Of a stretch of DNA of 50,252 bases, positions 40,775-48,156 are shown piece by piece (position 1 is the stretch's first letter; every line of letters starts with the position of its first letter). The notes beneath the pieces were generated by a model. The model saw only the letters and a list, made by a program, of their open reading frames with translations, did no database searches and was not told where the DNA came from. The stretch is from an uncultured Oscillospiraceae bacterium. GTDB taxonomy: Bacteria; Bacillota; Clostridia; Oscillospirales; Oscillospiraceae. A program made the position numbers and the translations under genes. The stretch lies in the NCBI GenBank assembly GCA_944385465.1, contig CALWXH010000006.1, positions 1 to 50,252 of the forward strand, given 5' to 3'.

Positions 40775-40996
40775 TTACGCCACCTCAATGCAGTCCGCGT
40801 CCCCCTTGCGGATGGACAGCTCATAGCCCCGGATGGTGATCTCCACCGGGTCGCCCAGGGGGGCCACCTTGCGCACATAGATGCTGGCGCCCTTGGTGAT
40901 GCCCATGTCCATGATGCGCCGGCGCAGCGCGCCTTCCCCGTGGAGCTTCACCACGGACACCGTCTCTCCCACTTTTACATCCCGCAGCGTTTTCAT
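40775..40996 (-). CDS. feoA: FeoA-family iron transport protein
   Basis: The 73-residue SH3-like FeoA protein has LRRRIMDMGITKGASIYVRK and IRGYELSIRK, the typical FeoA core. GAGGAGG precedes ATG 40996; an upstream in-frame ATG would lie too close to the previous gene. FeoA proteins bind and modulate FeoB. It is the second of two feoA genes. Confidence 0.93.
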   Translation of the reverse strand: MKTLRDVKVGETVSVVKLHGEGALRRRIMDMGITKGASIYVRKVAPLGDPVEITIRGYELSIRKGDADCIEVA

Positions 40997-41040
40997 ACCG
41001 CTTCGCCTCCTCTCTGAACTTACTGTACCCGGCGGAGGGA

Positions 41041-41250
41041 TCACACCAGGATCCGGCCGGCCATGCCCTTGCTCAGGGCAATCCGGGTGTCCTTGACCTT
41101 GACGATCAGGTTTCCCCCGACCTCGTTGACCACGGACACCGTCCCGCCTTCCACAAAGCCCAGGCTTTTGAGGAACGCGCGCACCTCATCCTTCCCGGTG
41201 ATCTTTTTCACCGTGCCCTCCTGACCTCTGGTCAGCATTGTCAGCGGCAT
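41041..41250 (-). CDS. feoA: FeoA-family iron transport protein, first copy
   Basis: The 69-residue SH3-like protein has AFLKSLGFVEGGTVSVVNEV and KDTRIALSKGMAGRILV, the FeoA core. It is the first gene of the feo operon, with a consensus promoter and a DtxR-type site upstream. ATGGAGGG lies just before ATG 41250. Two FeoA proteins before FeoB is a common clostridial arrangement. Confidence 0.93.
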   Translation of the reverse strand: MPLTMLTRGQEGTVKKITGKDEVRAFLKSLGFVEGGTVSVVNEVGGNLIVKVKDTRIALSKGMAGRILV

Positions 41251-41280
41251 AATGGGTATCCCTCCATTCTGTTTTCCGGA

Positions 41281-41294
41281 TTAGCCATCTCTAA
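41281..41294. promoter_or_regulatory. DtxR-type operator at the feo promoter
   Basis: TTAG-N6-CTAA overlaps the likely transcription start of the feo operon and matches the core of the palindrome at 40579-40600. A bound repressor here would block initiation. Confidence 0.62.
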
Positions 41295-41301
41295 CACCTG
41301 G

Positions 41302-41330
41302 AGTGTACCACCGTTTTTAGCGGTTGTCAA
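41302..41330 (-). promoter_or_regulatory. Promoter of the feo operon
   Basis: A perfect TTGACA (41330-41325) and TACACT (41307-41302) on the minus strand are spaced 17 bp apart. Confidence 0.82.
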
Positions 41331-41351
41331 TAGCTAACTCTCCATTTGGGA

Positions 41352-41380
41352 TTGTCAGGGGGCAAAAAATATGCTATCAT
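41352..41380 (+). promoter_or_regulatory. Promoter of the divergent DtxR-family gene
   Basis: TTGTCA and TATCAT are spaced 17 bp apart. Transcription would start only about 10 nt before ATG 41397, so the leader is very short and no strong SD is seen. Confidence 0.68.
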
Positions 41381-41396
41381 CTCTCTGGGTGATATT

Positions 41397-41768
41397 ATGC
41401 AGATTCATGAATCCGGCGAAAACTATCTGGAGGCCATCCTGGCCCTGAGTGAAAAGGGGCCGGTGCGCTCCATCGACGTGGCCCAGTACCTGGGGTTCTC
41501 CAAGCCCAGCGTCAGCCGGGCCATGACCCTGCTGCGGGAAAACGGCTATGTGGTCATGGACGACATCGGCCTGCTCTCCCTCACCCCAGCGGGGCTGGAG
41601 GTGGCCGAGCGCATCTATGAGCGCCACCGCCTGCTCACCCAGTGGCTCATCCGGCTGGGGGTGGATCCCGAGATCGCGGCGGAGGACGCCTGTAAGATCG
41701 AGCACGATCTCAGCCCCGAGACCTTTGAGGCGCTGAAACGCCACAGCCAGGCCATGGGCGGCGCATGA
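41397..41768 (+). CDS. DtxR/MntR-family metal-dependent repressor
   Basis: The 123-residue protein has the DtxR-type winged helix (SGENYLEAILALSEKGPVRS, VAQYLGFSKPSVSRAM) and a short dimerisation/metal domain (EDACKIEHDLSPETFEALK) with no C-terminal SH3 domain, as in MntR or short IdeR proteins. It is divergent from the feo operon, where TTAG-N6-CTAA sites lie. It therefore most likely represses feo when Fe(II) is sufficient. Manganese sensing is the alternative. Confidence 0.9.
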   Translation: MQIHESGENYLEAILALSEKGPVRSIDVAQYLGFSKPSVSRAMTLLRENGYVVMDDIGLLSLTPAGLEVAERIYERHRLLTQWLIRLGVDPEIAAEDACKIEHDLSPETFEALKRHSQAMGGA

Positions 41769-41787
41769 CCCCGGGCCCTCAGATCTG

Positions 41788-41842
41788 AAAAAACTGCGGA
41801 ACACGGCTCTTCTCCAGGGCCATGCTCCGCAGTTTTCGCTTT
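41788..41842. terminator. Terminator between convergent genes
   Basis: AAAACTGCGGA pairs with TCCGCAGTTTT across a 25-nt apical region that can itself fold. A/T runs on both sides allow use from both strands. Confidence 0.75.
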
Positions 41843-41860
41843 TCTGTGGCTTTCTCCGCA

Positions 41861-42535
41861 CTATTTTGGAACTTCCATCTCTGGTGGCAGGCAGGCTTGG
41901 ATCTCCTCCAGCTCCTCCGGGGTGAAGAACCTGTCCTTATAATAGTACTTCCGGTCCTCCTGGGTGATGGGCCGGATCACCCGGCAGGGGTTGCCGGCGG
42001 CGATGACCATGGGCGGGATGTCGCGGGTCACCACGCTGCCCGCCCCGATCACCGCCCCGTCCCCGATGGTGACGCCGGGGAGCACCGTGGTGCTGCCCCC
42101 GATCCACACGTCGTCTCCGATGGTGATGGGCTGGCCGTACTCATAGCCGCTGCGGCGGCTGTCCGGGTGGACGGGATGTCCGGCAGTGTACAGGGACACG
42201 TTGGGGGCGATCATCACCCGGTCCCCGATGGTCACCGGGGCCACATCCAGGATCACCAGGTTGAAGTTGGCGTAAAAGCCCTCCCCCACGGTGATGTTGA
42301 CGCCGTAATCACAGCGGAAATCGGGCTCGATGAACAGCCGCTGCCCGGTCTTTCCCAGGATGCGCTTCATCAGCTCCACACGCTCCCCCCACCGCTCCGG
42401 GGGCAGGTGGTTGTATTCATAGCACAGCCGCCGGGCCCGCTCCCGCTCCTCCGGCAGCCCATCCAGCCACGGCTTGTAGGGCAGCCCCGCCAGCATCCGC
42501 TCTTTCTGGTCCATCGCGCTTCTGTCCCGGTCCAT
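41861..42535 (-). CDS. Maltose/galactoside O-acetyltransferase family (left-handed beta-helix)
   Basis: The 224-residue protein has an N-terminal Mac domain (MLAGLPYKPWLDGLPEERER) and hexapeptide repeats (VTIGDRVMIAPNVSLYTAGHP, VWIGGSTTVLPGVTIGDGAVIGAG). It resembles Maa/LacA/NodL acetyltransferases, which use acetyl-CoA to acetylate sugars. ATG 42535 shares a base with the asparaginase stop (TAATG), with GGGAGGAG upstream. ATG 42514 is an alternative start. The acceptor is unknown. Confidence 0.92.
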   Translation of the reverse strand: MDRDRSAMDQKERMLAGLPYKPWLDGLPEERERARRLCYEYNHLPPERWGERVELMKRILGKTGQRLFIEPDFRCDYGVNITVGEGFYANFNLVILDVAPVTIGDRVMIAPNVSLYTAGHPVHPDSRRSGYEYGQPITIGDDVWIGGSTTVLPGVTIGDGAVIGAGSVVTRDIPPMVIAAGNPCRVIRPITQEDRKYYYKDRFFTPEELEEIQACLPPEMEVPK

Positions 42536-43536
42536 TACCGCTTCTCCTCCCGCATCTCTCCCGCCAGGCTGCGGGAAAACAGCGAGCGCACCTCGTCCAG
42601 ATCCTCCGTCTGGCCCAGGGCCCACATGAGCTTGGTCACCGCCGCCTCAGTGGTCATGTCATACCCCTGGATCACCCCTTCCGCCAGGGCCTTCTGCCCC
42701 GCCTGGTAAAGGGTGAAGTCGCTGCTCTCATACAGGCACTGGGAGCACACCACCACCGCCATTCCCGCCTGGCTGGCGGTGTGGAGCTTTTCGATGAGGT
42801 TGCGGCGGATGAAGTGCAGCCCCCCGGCCCCGAAGGCCTCGATGACCACGCCCCGGTAGTGCATTTGCAGGAGCATGTCGAAGATCTCCGGGTTGAGCCC
42901 CGGGGTGAGCTTGATGAGGAACACCTCTTCGCACAGCTGGTCCCGCAGGCGGCAGGGCCCCAGCAGGGGCGGGATGGCGGAGCGGCGCACCGTCAGCCCG
43001 GAGCCGCTCACCTGGGCCACCAGGGGCCAGTTCACGCTGTCAAAGGCGTCAAAATCGGTGGTGCGGGTCTTCACCGCCCGGCAGCCCAGCATCACCTTCC
43101 GGTTGAAGGCCAGGAACACCCCCGGACAGCCGGAGGCCGCCATGGCAAAGGCGGTGCGCAGGTTGTCCATCCCGTCGGTGAGGGGGTGCTCGATGGGCAG
43201 CTGGGCCCCGGTGAGCACCACGGGGATGGGGATGTTGGGCACCATGTAGGACAGCACCGAGGCGGTATAGGCCATGGTGTCCGTGCCGTGGGAGATGACC
43301 ACCCCGTCATAGGCCTCCCGGGCCTCAAAGACGCTTTTGGCGATGAGCCGCCACTCCTCCGGCTGGATGTTGGAGGAGTCCAGGTGGAGGATATCCCGCA
43401 CCGTCAGCTCATAGGTGCCCGCCAGGGCCCCCAGATACCGGGCCAGGGCCTCCCCGTCCAGGCCGGGGGCCAGCCCCTCCTCCGTCAGCCGGGAGGCGAT
43501 GGTCCCCCCGGTGGTCAGCAGCAGAATCCGTTTCAT
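42535..43536 (-). CDS. ansA: L-asparaginase (type I)
   Basis: The 333-residue protein has both catalytic threonine motifs, LLLTTGGTIAS at the N-terminus and VVISHGTDTMAYTA near residue 80, and the usual type I length without signal peptide. It hydrolyses asparagine to aspartate and ammonia in the cytoplasm. ATG 43536 follows GGGGACGGGG. It is translationally coupled to the acetyltransferase gene, an uncommon pairing whose meaning is not obvious. Confidence 0.94.
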   Translation of the reverse strand: MKRILLLTTGGTIASRLTEEGLAPGLDGEALARYLGALAGTYELTVRDILHLDSSNIQPEEWRLIAKSVFEAREAYDGVVISHGTDTMAYTASVLSYMVPNIPIPVVLTGAQLPIEHPLTDGMDNLRTAFAMAASGCPGVFLAFNRKVMLGCRAVKTRTTDFDAFDSVNWPLVAQVSGSGLTVRRSAIPPLLGPCRLRDQLCEEVFLIKLTPGLNPEIFDMLLQMHYRGVVIEAFGAGGLHFIRRNLIEKLHTASQAGMAVVVCSQCLYESSDFTLYQAGQKALAEGVIQGYDMTTEAAVTKLMWALGQTEDLDEVRSLFSRSLAGEMREEKR

Positions 43537-43599
43537 ATCCCCGTCCCCTTTCCCTGTTGTCAAGCAGGCAGTATAGCACAGGCAGGCGGATTTTGCAAC

Positions 43600-43628
43600 T
43601 TGAAGGCGGCCCCCGCCTCTGATATAAT
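43600..43628 (+). promoter_or_regulatory. Promoter of the thioredoxin-reductase-like gene
   Basis: TTGAAG and a consensus TATAAT are spaced 17 bp apart, 32 bp before ATG 43660. Confidence 0.78.
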
Positions 43629-43659
43629 GTTCCCACTACCAAGGAAATGAGGGTTTTCC

Positions 43660-44457
43660 ATGAAATACGATCTGTTGGTGGTGGGGGGCGGCCCCGCCGG
43701 CCTCACCGCCGCCATCCAGGCCAGGGCCCGGGACAAGTCGGTGCTGGTGGTGTCCAACCAGCCCACCGCCAGCCCCCTGTGCAAGGCCCCCCGGATGGAC
43801 AACTACCCCGGCATCCCCCACGTGTCCGGGCTGGAGCTGGTGGAGCGGCTGCTGGCCCAGGCCAAAGAGCTGGGCGCGGAGATCCGCCAGGGCCGGGTGC
43901 TCAACCTGATGAGCCTGGGCGAGAGCGTCATGGCCTCCATCGGCGACCAGGTGGAGGAGGCCTCCACCGCCATTCTGGCGGTGGGCGTGGCCCGGGCCAC
44001 CCCCCTGAAGGGGGAAGAGCGGCTGCTGGGCCGGGGTGTGAGCTACTGCGCCACCTGCGACGGCATGTTCTACCGGGACAAGCCCATCGTGGTGGCCGGC
44101 AACGCCCCGGATCTGGAGGAGGAGACGGAATATCTGCGCTCCATCGGCTGCCGGGTCACCTCCGTCCGGCTGCCCGGCCTGGAGATCCTGGGCGAGGAGC
44201 AGGTCACCGGGGTGCGCACCGCCGCCGGGGAGGAGATCCCCTGCGAGGGCGTGTTCCTGCTGCGCGCCTCCATCGCCCCCTCCCAGCTGGCCCCCGGCCT
44301 GGAGCTGGAGGACGGCTATATCAAGGTGGACGCCCGCATGGCCACCAACCTGCCCAGGATCTACGCCGCCGGGGACTGCACCGGCCAGCCCCTCCAGCTG
44401 GCCAAGGCCGCCGGCCAGGGGCAGACCGCCGCCCACTTTGCCCTGCTGGAGCGGTGA
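43660..44457 (+). CDS. Thioredoxin-reductase-like flavoprotein lacking an NADPH motif
   Basis: The 265-residue protein has FAD motif GGGPAGLTAA (residues 9-18), a redox CATC (Cys130/Cys133) and the C-terminal IYAAGDCTGQP. The expected NADPH-binding GxGxxA after the CxxC is replaced by VVAGNAPDLEEE, and the protein is about 45 residues shorter than NADPH-dependent TrxB. This recalls the ferredoxin-dependent or deeply rooted flavin thioredoxin reductases of clostridia. It probably reduces a thioredoxin-like partner, with ferredoxin the likely electron source. No thioredoxin gene is adjacent. Confidence 0.85.
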   Translation: MKYDLLVVGGGPAGLTAAIQARARDKSVLVVSNQPTASPLCKAPRMDNYPGIPHVSGLELVERLLAQAKELGAEIRQGRVLNLMSLGESVMASIGDQVEEASTAILAVGVARATPLKGEERLLGRGVSYCATCDGMFYRDKPIVVAGNAPDLEEETEYLRSIGCRVTSVRLPGLEILGEEQVTGVRTAAGEEIPCEGVFLLRASIAPSQLAPGLELEDGYIKVDARMATNLPRIYAAGDCTGQPLQLAKAAGQGQTAAHFALLER

Positions 44458-44491
44458 GCCGCCGTTTTTTTGGAAACTTTCTGGTCAGATA

Positions 44492-44520
44492 TTGAAATTC
44501 TTCTGTAAAGATGTTAACAT
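44492..44520 (+). promoter_or_regulatory. Promoter of the P-loop protein gene
   Basis: TTGAAA and TAACAT are spaced 17 bp apart, about 49 bp before ATG 44569. Confidence 0.65.
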
Positions 44521-44568
44521 GGTACTAACGATGGGGACTCCCCCAAATCGAATCAAGGAGTGATTGTG

Positions 44569-44979
44569 ATGGTCAAGGTAATTATGGGCCAGAAGGGCAC
44601 CGGCAAGACCAAGCAGATGATTGATCTCATCAATACCGCTGTGGATACCGAGCATGGGAATGTGGTAGCCATCGCCCACGATTCCAAGCTGACTTATGAT
44701 ATTAGCTATAAGATCCGCCTCGTTGACACCTCGGATTACAACATCCCCAACTACGACACCCTGAAGGGCTTCCTCTATGGGCTGTACGCCAGCAACTACG
44801 ACATCACCCACGTGTTCATCGAGAGCCTGAACAAGCTGGTTCCCACCGTGGGCAACGAGGATGTGGAGCCCTTCCTGGACTGGCTGGAGGCCTTCTCCCA
44901 GAAGAGCGGCATCAAGTACACCGTGTCCATCAGCGAGGACGCGTCCAAGGCCAGCGACGGCGTGCGCAAGTATTTCTGA
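44569..44979 (+). CDS. Conserved small P-loop protein of unknown function
   Basis: This 136-residue protein starts with a Walker A loop, MVKVIMGQKGTGKTKQMI (Lys13, Thr14), and has DITHVFIESLNKLV, which may hold a Walker B-like acidic residue. Similar short proteins are widespread in clostridia and sometimes labelled as PilT-like, but no PilT architecture is present. AAGGAG lies 8 nt before ATG 44569. It has its own promoter and terminator. No function can be assigned. Confidence 0.85.
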   Translation: MVKVIMGQKGTGKTKQMIDLINTAVDTEHGNVVAIAHDSKLTYDISYKIRLVDTSDYNIPNYDTLKGFLYGLYASNYDITHVFIESLNKLVPTVGNEDVEPFLDWLEAFSQKSGIKYTVSISEDASKASDGVRKYF

Positions 44980-45006
44980 GCCCGCCCCCTCCCATGGATG
45001 GTTCAT

Positions 45007-45040
45007 CCCGGCTCCCCTTCTGGGGGGCCGGGATTTTTTA
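45007..45040 (+). terminator. Terminator after the P-loop protein gene
   Basis: CCCGGCTCCCC pairs with GGGGGGCCGGG around TTCT and is followed by ATTTTTTATTTT. Confidence 0.9.
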
Positions 45041-45076
45041 TTTTCCCCGGCCTCGCCCCCTCTGTAAAGCAACTGT

Positions 45077-45102
45077 GAATTTTTCGTTAATAAGAAAAAT
45101 TC
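45077..45102. promoter_or_regulatory. Palindrome upstream of perR, candidate operator
   Basis: GAATTTTTC and GAAAAATTC are perfect 9-bp inverted arms around an 8-bp A/T-rich centre. It lies just upstream of the -35 of the perR promoter. It differs from the classical Bacillus PerR box but could be a Fur-family site. Confidence 0.5.
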
Positions 45103-45105
45103 CTC

Positions 45106-45134
45106 TTTACAAGCTGGCCGAACTATGTTATGCT
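45106..45134 (+). promoter_or_regulatory. Promoter of perR-rubrerythrin
   Basis: TTTACA and TATGCT are spaced 17 bp apart, about 37 bp before ATG 45171. Confidence 0.7.
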
Positions 45135-45170
45135 CTTATCAGCAAAGGTTATTGTTAGGGATGTGATGAT

Positions 45171-45584
45171 ATGGCCATTGTACGGCGCAGCAAAAAGCGG
45201 GACGCCATCCTGCGCGTCATGCGGCATACCAAATGCCACCCCTCAGCGGACTGGGTTTACCAACAGCTGCGGGAGGAGTACCCGAACCTGAGTCTGGGCA
45301 CGGTGTACCGCAATCTGAACCAGCTGTCTGACCAGCAGATCATCCGCCGGGTGGGGGTCATCAACGGCCAGGAGCGGTTCGACGCCGACACCCGTCCCCA
45401 CGCCCACTTTGTTTGCAATCGCTGCGGAACTGTGCTGGACCTGCCTGACTTCCCACCGTCCAGGCAGTACATCCAGTCCCTCAGCACGCAATATGGATTC
45501 ACTGTGGAAGGACATGAATCCAATCTTCGCGGTCTGTGTCAGGACTGCAAAAAAATCATTACATTGGAGGAAACAGTATCATGA
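45171..45584 (+). CDS. perR: Fur-family peroxide regulator (PerR-like)
   Basis: The 137-residue protein has a Fur-type winged helix ([19 protein letters not shown]), a metal/oxidation-sensing segment ([14 protein letters not shown]) and the two structural CxxC zinc pairs (CNRC and CQDC). It overlaps the reverse rubrerythrin gene as ATGA. PerR controls peroxide defence in clostridia and reverse rubrerythrin is a classical PerR target, so this is probably an autoregulated PerR. Fur is less likely given the partner. Confidence 0.92.
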   Translation: MAIVRRSKKRDAILRVMRHTKCHPSADWVYQQLREEYPNLSLGTVYRNLNQLSDQQIIRRVGVINGQERFDADTRPHAHFVCNRCGTVLDLPDFPPSRQYIQSLSTQYGFTVEGHESNLRGLCQDCKKIITLEETVS

Positions 45585-46168
45585 AAAAATGGGTCTGCCC
45601 TGTGTGTGGTTACGTCTATGAGGGAGAGAATCCCCCCGCTGAGTGCCCCGTGTGCCATGTTCCCGGCTCTAAGTTCACCCTGCAGGAGGGCGAGATGAAG
45701 CTGGCCGCCGAGCATGAGTACGGCATCTACGCCAAGACCGTGAAGAACAACGCCGACATCAGCAACGAGGATAAGACCTACATCCTGGACCAGCTGAAGG
45801 CCAACTTCGCCGGCGAGTGCTCCGAGGTGGGCATGTACCTGTGCATGGCCCGGATCGCCCATCGCGAGGGCTATCCCGAGATCGGCCTGTACTGGGAGAA
45901 GGCCGCCTACGAGGAGGCCGAGCACGCCGCCAAGTTCGCCGAGCTGCTGGGCGAGGAGTGCGAGCCCAACATGAAGGCCGACACCAAGGCCAACCTGGCC
46001 TGGCGTGTGGACTGCGAGTTCGGCGCCACCCAGGGCAAGTTCGACCTGGCCGCCTGCGCCAAGAAGAACGGCCTGGACGCCATCCACGACACCGTCCACG
46101 AGATGGCCCGCGACGAGGCGCGCCACGGCAAGGCTCTGAAGGGCCTGCTGGAGCGGTACTTCAAGTAA
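45581..46168 (+). CDS. Reverse rubrerythrin
   Basis: The 195-residue protein has its rubredoxin domain first ([10 protein letters not shown], Cys6/Cys9, and CPVC, Cys22/Cys25). A ferritin-like di-iron domain follows, with glutamate motifs ([36 protein letters not shown]). The reversed order marks reverse rubrerythrin, an oxygen/peroxide reductase of anaerobes. ATG 45581 overlaps the perR stop and GGAGG lies upstream. Co-expression with PerR fits oxidative-stress control. Confidence 0.96.
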   Translation: MKKWVCPVCGYVYEGENPPAECPVCHVPGSKFTLQEGEMKLAAEHEYGIYAKTVKNNADISNEDKTYILDQLKANFAGECSEVGMYLCMARIAHREGYPEIGLYWEKAAYEEAEHAAKFAELLGEECEPNMKADTKANLAWRVDCEFGATQGKFDLAACAKKNGLDAIHDTVHEMARDEARHGKALKGLLERYFK

Positions 46169-46186
46169 TTTCACTTCACACATGGA

Positions 46187-46219
46187 GTTCCCCCGACCGA
46201 TGGCCGGGGGAACTTTTTT
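46187..46219 (+). terminator. Terminator after the reverse rubrerythrin gene
   Basis: GTTCCCCCG pairs with CGGGGGAAC and is followed by TTTTTT. Confidence 0.92.
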
Positions 46220-46258
46220 CTGCGGCGCGCCCCCCGCGGGAGGGCGCGCCGGACAGCA

Positions 46259-46290
46259 CAGCAGGCCGCCCCGATGGGGCGGCCTGCTGC
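46259..46290 (-). terminator. Terminator after the beta-CASP nuclease gene
   Basis: GCAGGCCGCCCC pairs with GGGGCGGCCTGC just past the stop of the minus-strand gene. No long T-run follows, so it may be factor-assisted. Confidence 0.6.
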
Positions 46291-46303
46291 TGTATCCGCA
46301 AGT

Positions 46304-47905
46304 TTATCGGTCCCACTTGTCGATGAGGGCCCGGATCTGGTCGGCGAACTTGCCCAGGTCCTTGTTGGTGCCCCCCCGGTTGCGGGCGATGACCTGCATG
46401 AGCCGCTGGCCCACCTCCTCCAGCCGCCGGTAGGCGGGAGAGGCGGAGCCGGGCAGGGCGGCGGGGGCCTTGGGCTGAAGCACCACGCCGGGGGCCAGCA
46501 TCCGGTCGGCCAGCAGGTCATAGACCTCTTCATAATTGGGAGAGTGGGCGGCAAAGCCCCGGTCCCGGAGGGTCTGGGCGTAAATCTCCGTCACCTGGCT
46601 CTCCCCGTGGACCACAAAGACGTGCCGGGGCCTGGGGTCATAGGCCTCCATCCACTGCAGCAGCCCATCCCGGTCGGCGTGGGAGCTGAGGCCGTGGTAA
46701 TTGACGATCCGGGCACGCACGGCGATCTCCTCGCCGAAGAGCTTGACTCTGTTCACCCCGTCCACCAGCCGGCGGCCCAGGGAGCCCTCCGCCTGGAAGC
46801 CCACAAACACCACCGTACACTCCGGCCGCCACAGGTTGTGCTTCAGGTGGTGCCGGATACGCCCGGCGTCGCACATGCCGGAGGCGGAGATGATCACCTT
46901 GGGGGTCTGGTCGGCGTTCAGGGCCTTGGACTCCTCGGTGCTCTCCGTGATGCAAAGCCCGGGGAACTGGAACAGGGCGCCCCCCTTCAAGGCCTCGATG
47001 GCCTCCTCGTCCAGATAGCCGTGGAGGTCGCCGGAAAAGATCCGGGTGGCCTCGCCCGCCAGGGGGGAGTCCACATAGACCCGGAAGTCAGGCATGGACT
47101 TCACCAGCCCCTGCTCCTTGATCTCCCGGATGAAGTAGAGCAGCTCCTGGGTGCGGCCCACCGCGAAGGAGGGGATCACCACGTTTCCGCCCTTCCCCAA
47201 GGTCTCGTCGATGATCCGGGCCAGGTCGCCGGTGTAGTCCGGGTCCTGGCTCATGTCGTGGAGCCGGTCGCCGTAGGTGGACTCGGTGACCACATAGTCC
47301 GCCTCCTGGATATACTGGGGGTTGCGGATGATGGGCTGCTCCCGGTTGCCGATGTCCCCGGAAAAGACGATCTTCCGGGTCTCTCCCCCCTCGGTGAGCC
47401 ACAGCTCCGCGCTGGCCGAGCCCAGCAGGTGGCCCGCGTCCACAAAGCGCAGCTCCACCCCCTCCGAGACCGGGATCTTCTCCCCGTATTCTATGGTGAC
47501 CACATGCCGCATGGTCTTCTCCACGTCCGCCAGGGTGTACAGGGGCTCCACCGGGGGCTTGCCCGCCCGCTGGCCCTTCTGATTCTCCCACTTGGCATCG
47601 CTCTCCTGGATGTGGGCAGAGTCCCGGAGCATGATGGACAGCAGCTGCCCGGTGAGGCGGGTGCAGTAGATGTTCCCCGCGAACCCCTGCTTGATGAGCA
47701 GCGGCAGCCGGCCGGAGTGGTCGATATGGGCGTGGGTGACCACCACATCGTCAATATAGGCCGGGTTGAAGTCCAGCTCCCGGTTGTCCCGCTCATCCCG
47801 GCCCTGCTGCAGGCCGCAGTCCACCAGGATCTTTTTCCCGTTGCACTCCACGCAGTGGCAGCTGCCGGTGACAGCCTTGGCCGCGCCGAAAAAGGTCAGT
47901 TTCAT
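46304..47905 (-). CDS. MBL-fold beta-CASP ribonuclease (RNA-processing exonuclease family)
   Basis: The 533-residue protein has the metallo-beta-lactamase motif HAHIDH (His58, His60, Asp62, His63), then FVDAGHLLGSASAEL. The beta-CASP segment has VVIPSFAVGRTQELLY and IISASGMCDAGRI, and there is a final SSHAD motif. It matches archaeal/bacterial CPSF-like proteins acting on RNA. A C-terminal helical extension of about 80 residues follows. GGGAGGT precedes ATG 47905. It has no obvious functional link to its neighbours. Confidence 0.93.
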   Translation of the reverse strand: MKLTFFGAAKAVTGSCHCVECNGKKILVDCGLQQGRDERDNRELDFNPAYIDDVVVTHAHIDHSGRLPLLIKQGFAGNIYCTRLTGQLLSIMLRDSAHIQESDAKWENQKGQRAGKPPVEPLYTLADVEKTMRHVVTIEYGEKIPVSEGVELRFVDAGHLLGSASAELWLTEGGETRKIVFSGDIGNREQPIIRNPQYIQEADYVVTESTYGDRLHDMSQDPDYTGDLARIIDETLGKGGNVVIPSFAVGRTQELLYFIREIKEQGLVKSMPDFRVYVDSPLAGEATRIFSGDLHGYLDEEAIEALKGGALFQFPGLCITESTEESKALNADQTPKVIISASGMCDAGRIRHHLKHNLWRPECTVVFVGFQAEGSLGRRLVDGVNRVKLFGEEIAVRARIVNYHGLSSHADRDGLLQWMEAYDPRPRHVFVVHGESQVTEIYAQTLRDRGFAAHSPNYEEVYDLLADRMLAPGVVLQPKAPAALPGSASPAYRRLEEVGQRLMQVIARNRGGTNKDLGKFADQIRALIDKWDR

Positions 47906-48040
47906 AGGGCACCTCCCTGATTTTGAATGGAAATCCACCGACGATTTCCCCGCCCGGCGAAACCGGGCAGCTTTGTCTCTATTGTACCTTCTCCCCCGGC
48001 CTATGTAAATAGCTTTCTGGTGATTTTGCCAGATTCGGCC

Positions 48041-48069
48041 TTGCCAAACGCCAGCAGATGGGGTATGAT
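48041..48069 (+). promoter_or_regulatory. Promoter of the GH13 gene
   Basis: TTGCCA and TATGAT are spaced 17 bp apart, about 88 bp before ATG 48157. The gap 47906-48156 holds no gene. Confidence 0.72.
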
Positions 48070-48156
48070 AAAGCCACACCGAGGGAGGACAGCGGCCCGG
48101 CCGGGCCGCTGTCCCCTTGTCCTGACAGTCTCAATTCCAGGAAGGAGTTTCGTTCT

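Noticed and set aside
37913-41017. 1034-codon plus-strand open frame opposite feoB and feoA
   Set aside because: It is the complement of clear FeoB/FeoA coding sequence, has Gly/His/Leu-rich shadow composition and no start signal; it results from the high GC third-position bias.
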